A stretch of 64,000 nucleotides of DNA from assembly GCA_963812965.1 (NCBI GenBank), contig CAWEXG010000010.1, positions 146,799 to 210,798 of the forward strand, written 5' to 3'. The stretch is from DASXMT01 sp963812965 (GTDB taxonomy: Bacteria; Actinomycetota; Acidimicrobiia; Acidimicrobiales; RAAP-2). This document shows, in pieces, positions 32,001 through 40,591 of the stretch (its first letter is position 1; each line of letters starts with the position of its first letter). A program made the translations under genes and the position numbers. The notes below the pieces were generated by a model. That model did not search any database. It was not told the origin of the DNA and saw only the letters and a list, made by a program, of their open reading frames with translations.

Positions 32001-33116
32001 GGTGAGAACATCCTCACTGCTCAGTGGAACGGCGGCGGTGGTGTGCCCGCCAACACGTCAACACCCGTGGACTTCCAAGTGGGCGCTGCACCAACGGTGA
32101 CCACCCAGCCCACGGGCCAGACGGTGAGCGCCGGCGCTGTGACGACGTTCACAGCGGTAGCTACTGGTGACCCGACACCGACGGTCCAGTGGCAAGTGTC
32201 AACGGACGGCGACTCAACGTTCACCAACATCGCAGGGGCAACATCTCCTACCTACACCACCCCTGCCACCACCGCTTCAGACAATGGCAACCAGTACCAC
32301 GCGGTGTTCACTAACGCTGCAGGACCAGCTGTCACTACCAACCCAGCCACTCTCACGGTGCTGGCTCCGTCGACCACCGGCTACCGAATGGTTGCTTCCA
32401 ACGGTGCGGTGTCCACGTTCGGCAACGCCGGGAACTACGGCTCTGAGGCCGGACAACCGTTGAACGCCCCCATCGTCGGCATGGCCGCAACGCCAGATGG
32501 GAAGGGCTACTGGCTGGTCGGCGCTGACGGTGGCATCTTCACCTTCGGTGATGCCGGCTACTACGGCTCGGAAGGTGGCCAACACTTGAACGCTCCCATC
32601 GTCGGCATGGCAGCAACGCCAGATGGGAAGGGCTACTGGCTGGTGGCAGCAGACGGAGGAGTCTTCACCTTCGGCGATGCCGCCTTCTACGGATCAGAAG
32701 GTGGGCAGCACCTGAACGCCCCGATCGTCGGCATGGCTGCCACTTCTTACGGAGGTGGCTACTGGCTGGTCGCTTCCGATGGCGGTGTCTTCACCTTCGG
32801 GAATGCTGTCTTCCTCGGCTCGAAGGGTGGGCAGTCACTCAACGCACCGGTCGTATCTATGGCTGCCACTTCGGACGGCGGCGGCTACTGGCTGGTAGGC
32901 GCTGACGGTGGCATCTTCACCTTCGGGAACGCTGGATTCGACGGTTCTGCGAGCGGCCAGTCCAACGCTCCGGTGGTCGGCATCGTGCCAACCTCGAACG
33001 ATGGCGGCTACTGGCTCGGAGCCCAAGACGGCGGCATTTTCACCTTCGGAAATGCACCGTTCAGCGGCTCGGGAGTGGGCAGCTTCACCGCCCCGGTGGT
33101 TGCCATCGCACCGTAA
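29016..33116 (+). CDS. Large secreted surface protein with Ig-like domains and C-terminal repeats (frameshifted)
   Basis: This exported protein has about 1365 residues over four frame segments. AGGGGG lies 6 bases before the ATG at 29016; ATG 29010 is an alternative. A signal peptide follows a long basic leader (ARRFFAAIAATLLVIGVVAG, then AASA). Next come Ig-like/cadherin-type Ser/Thr/Ala-rich domains, including LPPATLNTAYSATLVAAGGT and GTVAFQNNGATIGTEPV, typical of bacterial Big_3-like repeats. The C-terminus holds six repeats of about 42 residues. No sortase motif or terminal anchor is seen. Frames change near 30800, 31480 and 31860, each fitting one inserted base. Low basic content after the leader and a high Thr/Ser count fit a cell-surface or filament-sheath role, but no function is established. 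Confidence 0.75.
29082..29090. repeat. G9 homopolymer between start codon and signal peptide
   Basis: Nine Gs, one T and five more Gs lie inside the coding leader of the large secreted protein, upstream of the signal peptide and with no later in-frame start before it. Slippage would switch the whole protein on or off. Confidence 0.6.
32379..33113 (+). repeat. Six tandem 42-residue GYWLVxxDGGIFTFG repeats
   Basis: Each unit reads roughly GYWLVxADGGIFTFGNAxF, then GSxGGQxLNAPIVGMAAT. The first copy is diverged (GYRMVASNGAVSTFG) and the last is cut short. Six such four-strand-like units suggest a beta-propeller. The DNA is also repetitive, with long near-identical stretches between units two and three, and so open to recombination. 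Confidence 0.8.
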
Positions 33117-33149
33117 GAAAGGTCATTACCAAGAAGGACGTGCGGCTTC

Positions 33150-33188
33150 GCTGTTCCTGGGGTGCTGTTTCTTGCCCCCAGGAACAGC
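33150..33188 (+). terminator. Strong hairpin after the secreted-protein gene
   Basis: GCTGTTCCTGGGG (33150-33162) pairs perfectly with CCCCAGGAACAGC (33176-33188) around a 13-base loop, 34 bases after the stop codon. It has no T-tract, so it may end transcription or protect the 3' end of the mRNA. Confidence 0.5.
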
Positions 33189-33269
33189 GGACCGGATGGC
33201 CAGCAACGCCATCAGAACACCAACAGATCGCCAAAGGTTCTCCACCCTGGGAACCGGCCAACAGTGTGT

Positions 33270-33302
33270 GGCCCCCCGCCCCCTAACCCCGGACGGGGGG
33301 CC
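33270..33302. other. GC hairpin upstream of hicA
   Basis: GGCCCCCCG (33270-33278) and CGGGGGGCC (33294-33302) form a perfect 9-bp stem with a 15-base loop in the gap before hicA. The stretch 33117-33420 holds this and the preceding hairpin but no gene I can support. It could insulate hicAB from the upstream transcript. Confidence 0.4.
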
Positions 33303-33420
33303 ATGCAGTTCTTGGAGCTGGTACGGGTGACCTGGTTGTTGAGATCGTTGTTACAGCCGCTCCGTACCGTCCCAGTTCATGAAACCGGTGAGGCTCCTTG
33401 CTCGTCTGGAGAAGGGCGCG

Positions 33421-33636
33421 ATGACGAACGTGAATTTCACCGATGTTCAGCGACTGGTGGAAGCACTGGGTTTCGAGGAGCTGCGAGTTTCGGGCAGCCA
33501 CCACGTTTACGCTCGTCGTGGTCTTTCCGAACAGCTGAACCTACAGGAACGGCGTGGGCAAGCGAAGCCCTACCAGCTTCGACAGCTTGCCATCTTGGTT
33601 CACCGGTACAATCTGGAGATCGAGGAGAGCAAGTGA
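33421..33636 (+). CDS. hicA: HicA-type toxin
   Basis: This is a 71-residue double-stranded-RNA-binding-fold mRNA interferase. The core FTDVQRLVEALGFEELRVSG, then SHHVYARRG with the catalytic His, is typical. The end, KPYQLRQLAILVHRYNLE, is longer in charge than the usual KPGTLRKILR segment. ATG 33421 is preferred over ATG 33379 because GGAGAAGGG sits at proper spacing before it. The stop overlaps hicB as GTGA. Confidence 0.85.
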   Translation: MTNVNFTDVQRLVEALGFEELRVSGSHHVYARRGLSEQLNLQERRGQAKPYQLRQLAILVHRYNLEIEESK

Positions 33637-33848
33637 CGACGCCGACCTACCCCATCAATGTGTTCTGGAGCGACGAAGACGAGGCGTGGGTAGCTGACGT
33701 CCATGACTTGGCCTATTGTTCGGCGTTCGGCGACACTCCGCACGATGCAGTGACCGAAGCCGAGGTTGCCATAAGAGTGTGGGTTGACGCAGCCGAGTCC
33801 ACTGGTCGGCCGATACCGCAACCCTCCCCTCGGGTCGCTCATGCTTGA
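33633..33848 (+). CDS. hicB: HicB-type antitoxin
   Basis: This is a 71-residue partial RNase H-fold antitoxin. YPINVFWSDEDEAWVADVHD followed by CSAFGDTPHDAVTEAEVAI is the classic HicB N-terminal domain that masks HicA. There is no DNA-binding C-terminal helix-turn-helix or ribbon-helix-helix, so autoregulation by this protein alone is doubtful. The GTG start overlaps hicA, giving toxin-first order. Confidence 0.87.
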   Translation: MTTPTYPINVFWSDEDEAWVADVHDLAYCSAFGDTPHDAVTEAEVAIRVWVDAAESTGRPIPQPSPRVAHA

Positions 33849-33923
33849 TGCTGGCGCGACTGCGGCGTAGCTGCAATCGATGGAATGAAGGCTCCGTAGC
33901 GTGTTGCTCGCCGTCTGGTCGGG

Positions 33924-33929
33924 TAGCGT
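33924..33929 (+). promoter_or_regulatory. -10 element before fmt, probable leaderless start
   Basis: TAGCGT ends 6 bases before the fmt ATG at 33936, with no Shine-Dalgarno between. It restarts transcription of the housekeeping block after the accessory insertion. Confidence 0.4.
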
Positions 33930-33935
33930 CCGGGC

Positions 33936-34843
33936 ATGGCCCGACTCGTCTATCTGGGCACGCCGGAAGCGGCGGTCGAGCCGTTGCGGGCACTGGTCGA
34001 CGTGGGGCACGAGATCACCCTGGTGGTCACCCGTGCGGACAAGCGGCGGGGCCGGGGGAACGAACTGATCCCTAGCCCGGTGAAGGTGGCGGCCGCCGAG
34101 CTCGGTCTGCCGGTCACCCACTCGCTCGACGACGTGGCTCCGACCCGATCGGAGCTGGGAGTGGTGGTGGCCTACGGACGGATCATCCCCACCGACGTGC
34201 TCGATGCCGTGCCCATGGTCAACCTCCACTTCTCGTTGCTGCCCCGATGGCGCGGTGCCGCTCCGGTGGAGCGAGCGATCCTCGAAGGGGATGCGGAGAC
34301 CGGCGTCTGCCTGATGGCGGTCGAGGCCGGTCTCGATACCGGCGGGGTCTACGCCAGGGAACAGACCACCATCGGTGACGACGAGACGGCCGACGAGCTC
34401 CGGGAGCGGTTGGTGGCTATCGGTTGCCGGCTGCTGGTGGAGCACCTCTCCGGTGGCCGCGCCGGCCTCCCTGTTCCCCGAGATCAGGCGGGCGAGCCGT
34501 CCTACGCCGAGAAGATCCGGCCGAGGAGCTCGAGCTCCAGTGGGATCGCACGGCAACCGAGCTGTCCCGGGTGGTCCGCCTGGGTCGGGCGTGGACAACG
34601 TTCCGGGAACGCCGCCTCCGTGTGTTGCGTGCCGTCGTCGAGCCCGTGCCGGCCGAGGGTTCGACGGGAACGCCAGCGTCCGATATTGCCGGCCCGGGCG
34701 CCTTGGATGGGGCGGTCGTCACCGCAGCGGGGGGGACCCGGCTCCGGCTGGTCCAGGTACAGCCGGCAGGCAAGCAGCCCATGGCCGCTGCCGACTGGTT
34801 GCGGGGGGTCCGTCCAGAGCCAGGCGAGACACTCGGCGACTGA
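33936..34843 (+). CDS. fmt: Methionyl-tRNA formyltransferase (frameshifted)
   Basis: Formylates initiator Met-tRNA using 10-formyl-THF, about 302 residues. MARLVYLGTPEAAVEPLRAL is the typical start. VVVAYGRIIPTDVLDAVPM and NLHFSLLPRWRGAAPVERAI, with the active-site Asn/His, are followed by DAETGVCLMAVEAGLDTGG and SYAEKI. The frame then slips near 34515: one G is missing, after which EELELQWDRTATELSRVVR and the C-terminal OB domain continue to 34843. It normally follows def in actinobacteria. Here vapBC, the surface protein and hicAB lie between them, and rsmB, usually next, is absent. Confidence 0.92.
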
Positions 34844-34889
34844 TCGACGAGCCCGGACGTTGCTGGACACGGCACTAGGCTCGGCACCG

Positions 34890-35585
<696 letters not shown>

Positions 35586-35588
35586 TCG

Positions 35589-36671
35589 GTGAGCCCGGCA
35601 GCGGTGGACGAGACCTCGGTCGAAAGTGATCCGGTGGACCACCGGTGGATGGATCGGGCGGTTGCCGCCGGAGCGTCCGTGCAAGGGCGAACGGCTCCTA
35701 ACCCGTGGGTGGGCGCGGTCGTTGTCCCTCCTGGCACGCAGGATGCGGCGGATGGGGACGAGGGTTCGACCTGGTTCCGTGGTGCGACGGCTCCCCCCGG
35801 CGGGCCACATGCCGAGGTCGTTGCACTGAAAGCAGCGGGAGCTCGTGCCCGGTCGGCGACGCTGTACGTGACGCTGGAGCCGTGCGCTCATCACGGCCGC
35901 ACCCCTCCGTGTACGGAAGCCATCATCGACGCCGGTATCAGCCGGGTGGTGGTGGGGATCGAGGACCCCGATCCCCTGGTGTCCGGCGCCGGGATCGCTG
36001 CGCTCCGGTCGGCGGGCGTGGACGTGGTGGTCGGTGTAGGAGCGACCGCGGTCGCCGACCAGTTGGCTCCTTACGTGAAGCACCGCACCACCGGCCGGCC
36101 GTGGGTGGTGCTGAAGCTCGCAGCCACCCTCGACGGTCGGATCGCCGCTCCCGATGGCACCAGCCAGTGGTTGACCGGCGAGGCCGCCCGACTGGACGCC
36201 CACCGGCTCCGAGCGGTCTCGGACGCTGTGCTGGTGGGGGCGGGGACGGTCCGGGCCGACGATCCGTCGCTCACCGTCCGCCTGCCGGACGGAGATCCCG
36301 ATGCACGTGGACCGGACAGCCAGCCCCTGCGTGTGGTGCTCGGTCGGATTCCCCCCTCGGCTCGGGTCCAACCGGCGTTGGAGCTCCAGGGCGATCTGCC
36401 AGCCGTGCTCGACGATCTCGGTCGTCGTGACGTGCTGCAGCTCTTGGTCGAAGGGGGAGCCAGCGTGGCCCATGCCTTCCACGTCGCCGGGCTGGTCGAT
36501 CGCTACGTGCTGTACCTGGCGCCGGCTCTGTTCGGGGGTGACGACGCCCGGCCGCTGTTCGCCGGCGCCGGTGCCCCCACGGTTTCGGCGCTATGGCGGG
36601 GTTCGGTACGGTCGGTGACTAGCCTGGACGGTGATCTGCGGGTGGAATTGTCCACCCGGCCGCCGGCCTGA
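35589..36671 (+). CDS. ribD: Riboflavin biosynthesis deaminase / reductase
   Basis: This 360-residue bifunctional enzyme performs steps two and three of riboflavin synthesis. The N-terminal zinc deaminase has GRTAPNPWVGAVVV, GPHAEVVALKAAG with the HAE motif, and TLYVTLEPCAHHGRTPPCTE with PCxxxxxxxC. The reductase domain has RPWVVLKLAATLDGRIA, TGEAARLDAHRLRAVSDAVL and VEGGASVAHAF. The GTG start at 35589 follows rpe by three bases. It begins the riboflavin run ribD-ribBA-ribH, which lacks ribE here. Confidence 0.95.
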   Translation: MSPAAVDETSVESDPVDHRWMDRAVAAGASVQGRTAPNPWVGAVVVPPGTQDAADGDEGSTWFRGATAPPGGPHAEVVALKAAGARARSATLYVTLEPCAHHGRTPPCTEAIIDAGISRVVVGIEDPDPLVSGAGIAALRSAGVDVVVGVGATAVADQLAPYVKHRTTGRPWVVLKLAATLDGRIAAPDGTSQWLTGEAARLDAHRLRAVSDAVLVGAGTVRADDPSLTVRLPDGDPDARGPDSQPLRVVLGRIPPSARVQPALELQGDLPAVLDDLGRRDVLQLLVEGGASVAHAFHVAGLVDRYVLYLAPALFGGDDARPLFAGAGAPTVSALWRGSVRSVTSLDGDLRVELSTRPPA

Positions 36672-36823
36672 GCCCGTTGATCAGACGTCGGCCGCCGGTC
36701 AGGGCGGTTCACGAGGCGATCAGGGTCCATGAGGAACAGTAGGAACACAGGAAACGGTGAAGAACCCAGTGGGACCGGGTCAGCAACACGAGAAATAGCA
36801 GGAACAGAGAGAGAGCAGGATCG
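36672..36823. other. Purine-rich gap before ribBA
   Basis: The 152-base gap is where the riboflavin synthase gene often lies, but no coding trace is left. It is rich in AGGAACA-like words at about 36732, 36741 and 36799, and ends in AGAGAGAGAGCAGG before the ribBA ATG. No FMN riboswitch consensus is visible. The purine-rich words could aid ribosome loading. Confidence 0.4.
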
Positions 36824-38045
36824 ATGCCGTTCTCGACGGTCGAAGATGCAGTATCGGCAGTGGCCCGAGGCGAGATCGTCGTGGTGGTGGACGACGAGGA
36901 TCGGGAGAACGAGGGCGACCTGATCATGGCGGCCGATGCCGTCACCCCGGAGAAGATTGCTTTCTTTATTGCCCACACTTCCGGGCTGATCTGTGTACCG
37001 CTGACCCCGGAACGGGTCGAGCAGCTCGACCTGCCTCTGATGGTCTCGGCCAATACCGAGGTGCAGCGCACCGCCTTCACCGTCAGCGTCGACTACCGGC
37101 ACGGCACGACGACCGGGATCTCGGCATCCGACCGGGCTGCCACCATCGCGGCGTTGGCCGATCCCCATATCCGACCGACCGACTCTGAACCGACCCGGGC
37201 ACATCTTCCCCCTGCGCTACCGCCCCGGTGGCGTGCTGAAGCGTGCCGGCCACACCGAGGCGGCGGTGGACCTGGCCAGAGCGGCGGGCCGAGCTCCGGC
37301 CGGCGTGCTCTGCGAGGTGGTGAACGCGGACAAGACCGGCATGGCCCGGCTGCCCGAGCTCGAGCAGTTCTCGCAGGAGTACGGCCTGCACCTCATCTCC
37401 ATCGCCGACCTCATCCGGTACCGCCGCCGCATGGACAAGCTGGTGCGGCGCCTGACCGAAGCCAGGATCCCCACCGAGTTCGGCGAGTTCACCGCCTATG
37501 CCTACGAGTCCGTCCTCGACGGTGAACAGCACGTCGCCTTCGTGAAGGGGGACATCGACGGTAAGCCTGACGTGCTGGTCCGGGTGCACAGTGAGTGCCT
37601 CACCGGCGATGTCTTCGGTTCGTTGCGGTGCGACTGCGGTCCGCAGCTTCGTGGGGCCATGGCCACCATCGCAGACCATGGCAGCGGGGTCGTCGTCTAC
37701 CTGCGTGGTCATGAGGGTCGTGGCATCGGGCTGGCGCACAAGCTGCGTGCGTACGCCCTCCAGGAAGACGGGCTCGATACGGTCGACGCCAATCTGGAGC
37801 TCGGGCTCCCTGCCGACAGCCGGGAGTACGGCATCGGCGCGCAGATCCTGGTGGACCTGGGGGTCACCACCATGCGGTTGATGACCAACAACCCCACGAA
37901 GTACGGGGGCCTCGAAGGGTTCGGTCTCGACATCGTGGAGCGGGTCCCACTCCAGTCGTCGCCCACGCCTGAGAACATCGAGTACCTGCGGACCAAGCGG
38001 GAGCGCATGGGCCACTTCTTGGACGGGCTCGATGACGTCCTCTGA
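36824..38045 (+). CDS. ribBA: DHBP synthase / GTP cyclohydrolase II (frameshifted)
   Basis: This fused enzyme, about 406 residues, starts both branches of riboflavin synthesis. The RibB domain has VVVVDDEDRENEGDLIMAAD and the segments FIAHTSGLICV and VSVDYRHGTTTGISASDRA. After a slip near 37190 (one extra T in GACTCTGAACCG) it continues HIFPLRYRPGGVLKRAGHTE. The RibA domain has RVHSECLTGDVFGSLRCDCG, its zinc-binding Cys and His residues, and YLRGHEGRGIGLAHKL. The 3' end overlaps the ribH start by 14 bases. Confidence 0.93.
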
Positions 38046-38586
38046 TATCACCCGACTTGTCGACGGCACCATCGCCAGCTTCGGGAGCCGAGTGGGGCGC
38101 TCCCTGGTGGGTGACCACTCCGCCACCGGCGTCCGGGTGGGCTTTGCTTGCGCTGAGTTCAACGGTGGCATCACCGAACGACTGCTCACCGGTGCGCTCG
38201 ACGCGCTGACCAAGCACGGTGGCGACCTCGGCATGGTGACCGTGGCGTGGGCGCCGGGTGCTTTTGAGCTACCACTGGTGGCGCGGGGACTGACCGGATC
38301 AGGGTCGGTCGATGCCGTGGTGTGCCTCGGTGCCGTCATCCGTGGGGACACCGGTCACTACGATTTCGTTGCCGGCGAGTGCGCGGCCGGCATCCAGCGG
38401 GTGCAGCTCGACACCGGGATGCCGGTGGTCTTCGGGGTGCTCACCACGGACACGGTGGAGCAGGCCTTGGTGCGCTCGGAGAGTGACGAGACGAACAAGG
38501 GGTGGGAGGCAGCGGTGACGGCGATCGAGATGGTGCACCTGTTGGCCGGGCTGTCAGAAGACGCGTCTTTCGGTCAGGGGCGCTGA
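38032..38586 (+). CDS. ribH: 6,7-dimethyl-8-ribityllumazine synthase
   Basis: This 184-residue lumazine synthase condenses the two riboflavin branches. VGFACAEFNGGITERLLTGA has the family opening, AWAPGAFELPLVARGL follows, then VVCLGAVIRGDTGHYDFVAG with the catalytic His region, FGVLTTDTVEQAL and NKGWEAAVTAIEM. A 30-residue N-terminal stretch precedes the core fold. It overlaps ribBA and is followed after 2 bases by hisG. Confidence 0.95.
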   Translation: MTSSDITRLVDGTIASFGSRVGRSLVGDHSATGVRVGFACAEFNGGITERLLTGALDALTKHGGDLGMVTVAWAPGAFELPLVARGLTGSGSVDAVVCLGAVIRGDTGHYDFVAGECAAGIQRVQLDTGMPVVFGVLTTDTVEQALVRSESDETNKGWEAAVTAIEMVHLLAGLSEDASFGQGR

Positions 38587-38588
38587 CC

Positions 38589-39485
38589 GTGCTGCGTGTG
38601 GTGCTCCCCAAGGGTTCGTTGGAGAAGGCGACGCTGGAGCTGTTCGCCGCCGCCGATCTGGCCGTCACCAGGTCATCCGAGGTTGACTACCGCGCGACCA
38701 TCGACGATCCCCGCGTGACCGACGTCCGTATCCTCCGCCCCCAGGAGATCCCGCTGTACGTGGCGAACGGCATGTTCGACGTGGGCATCACCGGGCGGGA
38801 CTGGATCGAGGAGCGAGGGAGCGAGGTCGCCTCGATGGGCGTGCTCCGCTACTCGAAGGCCACCTCCAACCCGATCCGTGTGGTCCTGGCCGTGGGCAAG
38901 GACTCCCCGGCTGATTCGGTTGCCGACCTGGTGGCGTCGGGGACCGGAGCCGGTGGAGCGCTGCGGGTATCGACCGAGTACCCCGAGCTCACCCGCCGCT
39001 ACCTGGAGAAGCATGGGGTCCGTTCCGAGGTCAGCCTGTCCTACGGCGCCACCGAGGCCAAGGTGCCTGACATCGCCGACTGTGTGGTCGAGATCACCGA
39101 GACCGGGCGAGCGCTCCGGGCGGCCGGCCTGAAGATCGTGGAGACGCTCTTCGTGTCCCACACCGAGCTGATCGCCAACCCCGTCGCTGTCCAGGACCCG
39201 GAGAAGCGCCACGCCATGGAGCAGATCTTCACGCTCCTCCAGGGTGCACTCGAGGCGAGGGGCAACGTGTTGGTGAAGCTCAACGTTCCCGCCAAGCAGC
39301 TCCAGGAGGTCATCGATCTCCTCCCGTCGTTGCGCTCGCCGACCGTCTCGGAGCTGTACGGCGGGGGAGGGTTCGCCGTCGAGACCGTGGTGCCCAAGTC
39401 CGAGATCAACGTGCTGATCCCAGCCCTGAAGGACCGGGGGGCCACTGACATCATCGAGCTGTCCCTGTCCAAGATCGTCCACTGA
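38589..39485 (+). CDS. hisG: ATP phosphoribosyltransferase, long form
   Basis: First enzyme of histidine synthesis, 298 residues, with the C-terminal ACT-like regulatory domain of the long form that does not need HisZ. LRVVLPKGSLEKATLELFAA starts the protein. DVGITGRDWIEERG, TEYPELTRRYLEKHG, and ADCVVEITETGRALRAAGL follow, and KLNVPAKQLQEVIDLLPSL then SPTVSELYGGGGFAVETVV make the regulatory part. GTG 38589 is used. hisE, often just upstream in actinobacteria, is not present. Confidence 0.95.
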   Translation: MLRVVLPKGSLEKATLELFAAADLAVTRSSEVDYRATIDDPRVTDVRILRPQEIPLYVANGMFDVGITGRDWIEERGSEVASMGVLRYSKATSNPIRVVLAVGKDSPADSVADLVASGTGAGGALRVSTEYPELTRRYLEKHGVRSEVSLSYGATEAKVPDIADCVVEITETGRALRAAGLKIVETLFVSHTELIANPVAVQDPEKRHAMEQIFTLLQGALEARGNVLVKLNVPAKQLQEVIDLLPSLRSPTVSELYGGGGFAVETVVPKSEINVLIPALKDRGATDIIELSLSKIVH

Positions 39486-39503
39486 GAACGGACGGTTCCA
39501 GGC

Positions 39504-39809
39504 GTGAGCTCTGCTGACGAGGTGCCGTTCGAAGGGGTGTCGGCTGGGCTGGGTGTGGAGCTGCCTCCTGCACGGGACGTGCCGCTGATCGGCCGGGTGG
39601 CACAGTTCGACGAGCCCCGAGGTATCGGTGTGGTGGAGACGACCGACGGTCGCCAGTACCCGTTCCACTGCACGGCGATCACCGATGGCTCCCGTTCCGT
39701 CGCCGAGGCCACGACGGTGGTGCTCACCGTCAGAGCCGGTCGCTTGGGCCGCCTGGAGGCGTCGTCCGTCCGTCCGCTCGATGCCGACCCAGCGGCAGCC
39801 GGCTCGTAG
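39504..39809 (+). CDS. Cold-shock-domain-like small protein
   Basis: This 101-residue protein has GRVAQFDEPRGIGVVETTDG followed by QYPFHCTAITDGSRSVAEAT. That resembles the OB-fold cold-shock domain, where GTVKWFNxxKGFGFI and FFHxxxI line up, but the aromatic RNA-binding positions are only partly kept. RNA or single-stranded DNA binding is possible. It follows hisG by 18 bases with a GTG start. Confidence 0.7.
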   Translation: MSSADEVPFEGVSAGLGVELPPARDVPLIGRVAQFDEPRGIGVVETTDGRQYPFHCTAITDGSRSVAEATTVVLTVRAGRLGRLEASSVRPLDADPAAAGS

Positions 39810-39848
39810 TCCCAACAGCTGGAGCGGCTCTGGAGGAGCCGGATGAGC

Positions 39849-40391
39849 TCAGGGAGCGGTCTCTGCTCCAGGGTCGTCGGTCGGTCGTGAGGCCTCGTCG
39901 CCCCCGTCGCCCTTCGGAATCGAGGGGGTTGACGGGGCACCGCCGTTGGCGGGAGCCGTGCCGGCGGCATCGCCCGCAGCCCGCTGCGCCCCGTCGATCT
40001 GCACGTAAGCCAGGCGTAGCTGGCTCAGGCCGTCGAGGAGCTGGGGCTCGGCTTCACCCAGCCTCCCTGCCAGGCCCTCCACCACGCCTGCCATGGCGTC
40101 GATGGCCAAACGGGCCTGCTCGAGCTTGGGGGGCTGTTGAGAGAGGTACACCGCCGCCAGCTCGAAGAGCCCATAGCAGTGGTTGGCCACCACCACCTCG
40201 ACCGGAGTATTGGCCAGCTGTCGGCGCATCTCCTCCATCTGTTGGGCCATCGCCTCGGGATCGACACCTGGGCCACCGGGTTCTCCGGGCTCGGTGTCGC
40301 CGGGGGGTGAGGCGGCAGGGGGCTGACCCGGTCCACTCTGACCAGGTCGGTTGACGGGTCGTTCGCCTTCAGGTGTCCAGAGAGAGCTCAT
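39849..40391 (-). CDS. DUF1844-like conserved protein
   Basis: This is a 180-residue leftward gene diverging from infC. An N-terminal Pro/Gly-rich low-complexity region (about 1-45) and a C-terminal acidic Gly/Ala tail flank a helical core: VVVANHCYGLFELAAVYLSQ followed by KLEQARLAIDAMAGVVEGLA, then LLDGLSQLRLAYVQI. The core matches my memory of DUF1844, a small actinobacterial family next to infC with no known role. The ATG at 40391 is preferred over 40421, because a TAGAGT -10 box lies 8 bases upstream of it on this strand. Confidence 0.7.
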   Translation of the reverse strand: MSSLWTPEGERPVNRPGQSGPGQPPAASPPGDTEPGEPGGPGVDPEAMAQQMEEMRRQLANTPVEVVVANHCYGLFELAAVYLSQQPPKLEQARLAIDAMAGVVEGLAGRLGEAEPQLLDGLSQLRLAYVQIDGAQRAAGDAAGTAPANGGAPSTPSIPKGDGGDEASRPTDDPGAETAP

Positions 40392-40501
40392 TGGCTGGTA
40401 CTCTAAAGCACTGACAGACAAGGAAGCGGAGTCTCGCAGTCGATGACTTCCACCCTGCCACCACCGTTGTCGTGTGTGTGCCGGGTCAATGGATCCGGAT
40501 A

Positions 40502-40582
40502 CCGACAGTGGTCGGAGATGGCCCAGCGGTGGTTCCGCTCCCTTTCGTTGGTTACGGGAAGTCCGTAACCCGAAGACAGGGA
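40502..40582 (+). promoter_or_regulatory. Structured infC leader: three hairpins before the Shine-Dalgarno
   Basis: Three perfect stems lie in a row: CCGAC/GTCGG (40502-40506 with 40511-40515), AGCGG/CCGCT (40525-40529 with 40535-40539), and GGTTACGG/CCGTAACC (40550-40557 with 40563-40570). AGGGAG at 40577-40582 follows. Such leaders upstream of infC are known regulatory sites for IF3 or L20 feedback. The mechanism here is inferred. Confidence 0.6.
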
Positions 40583-40591
40583 GTGAAGCGA

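Noticed and set aside
36672..36823. FMN riboswitch before ribBA
   Set aside because: No RFN element consensus or the expected multi-stem junction is present; the gap is just purine-rich.
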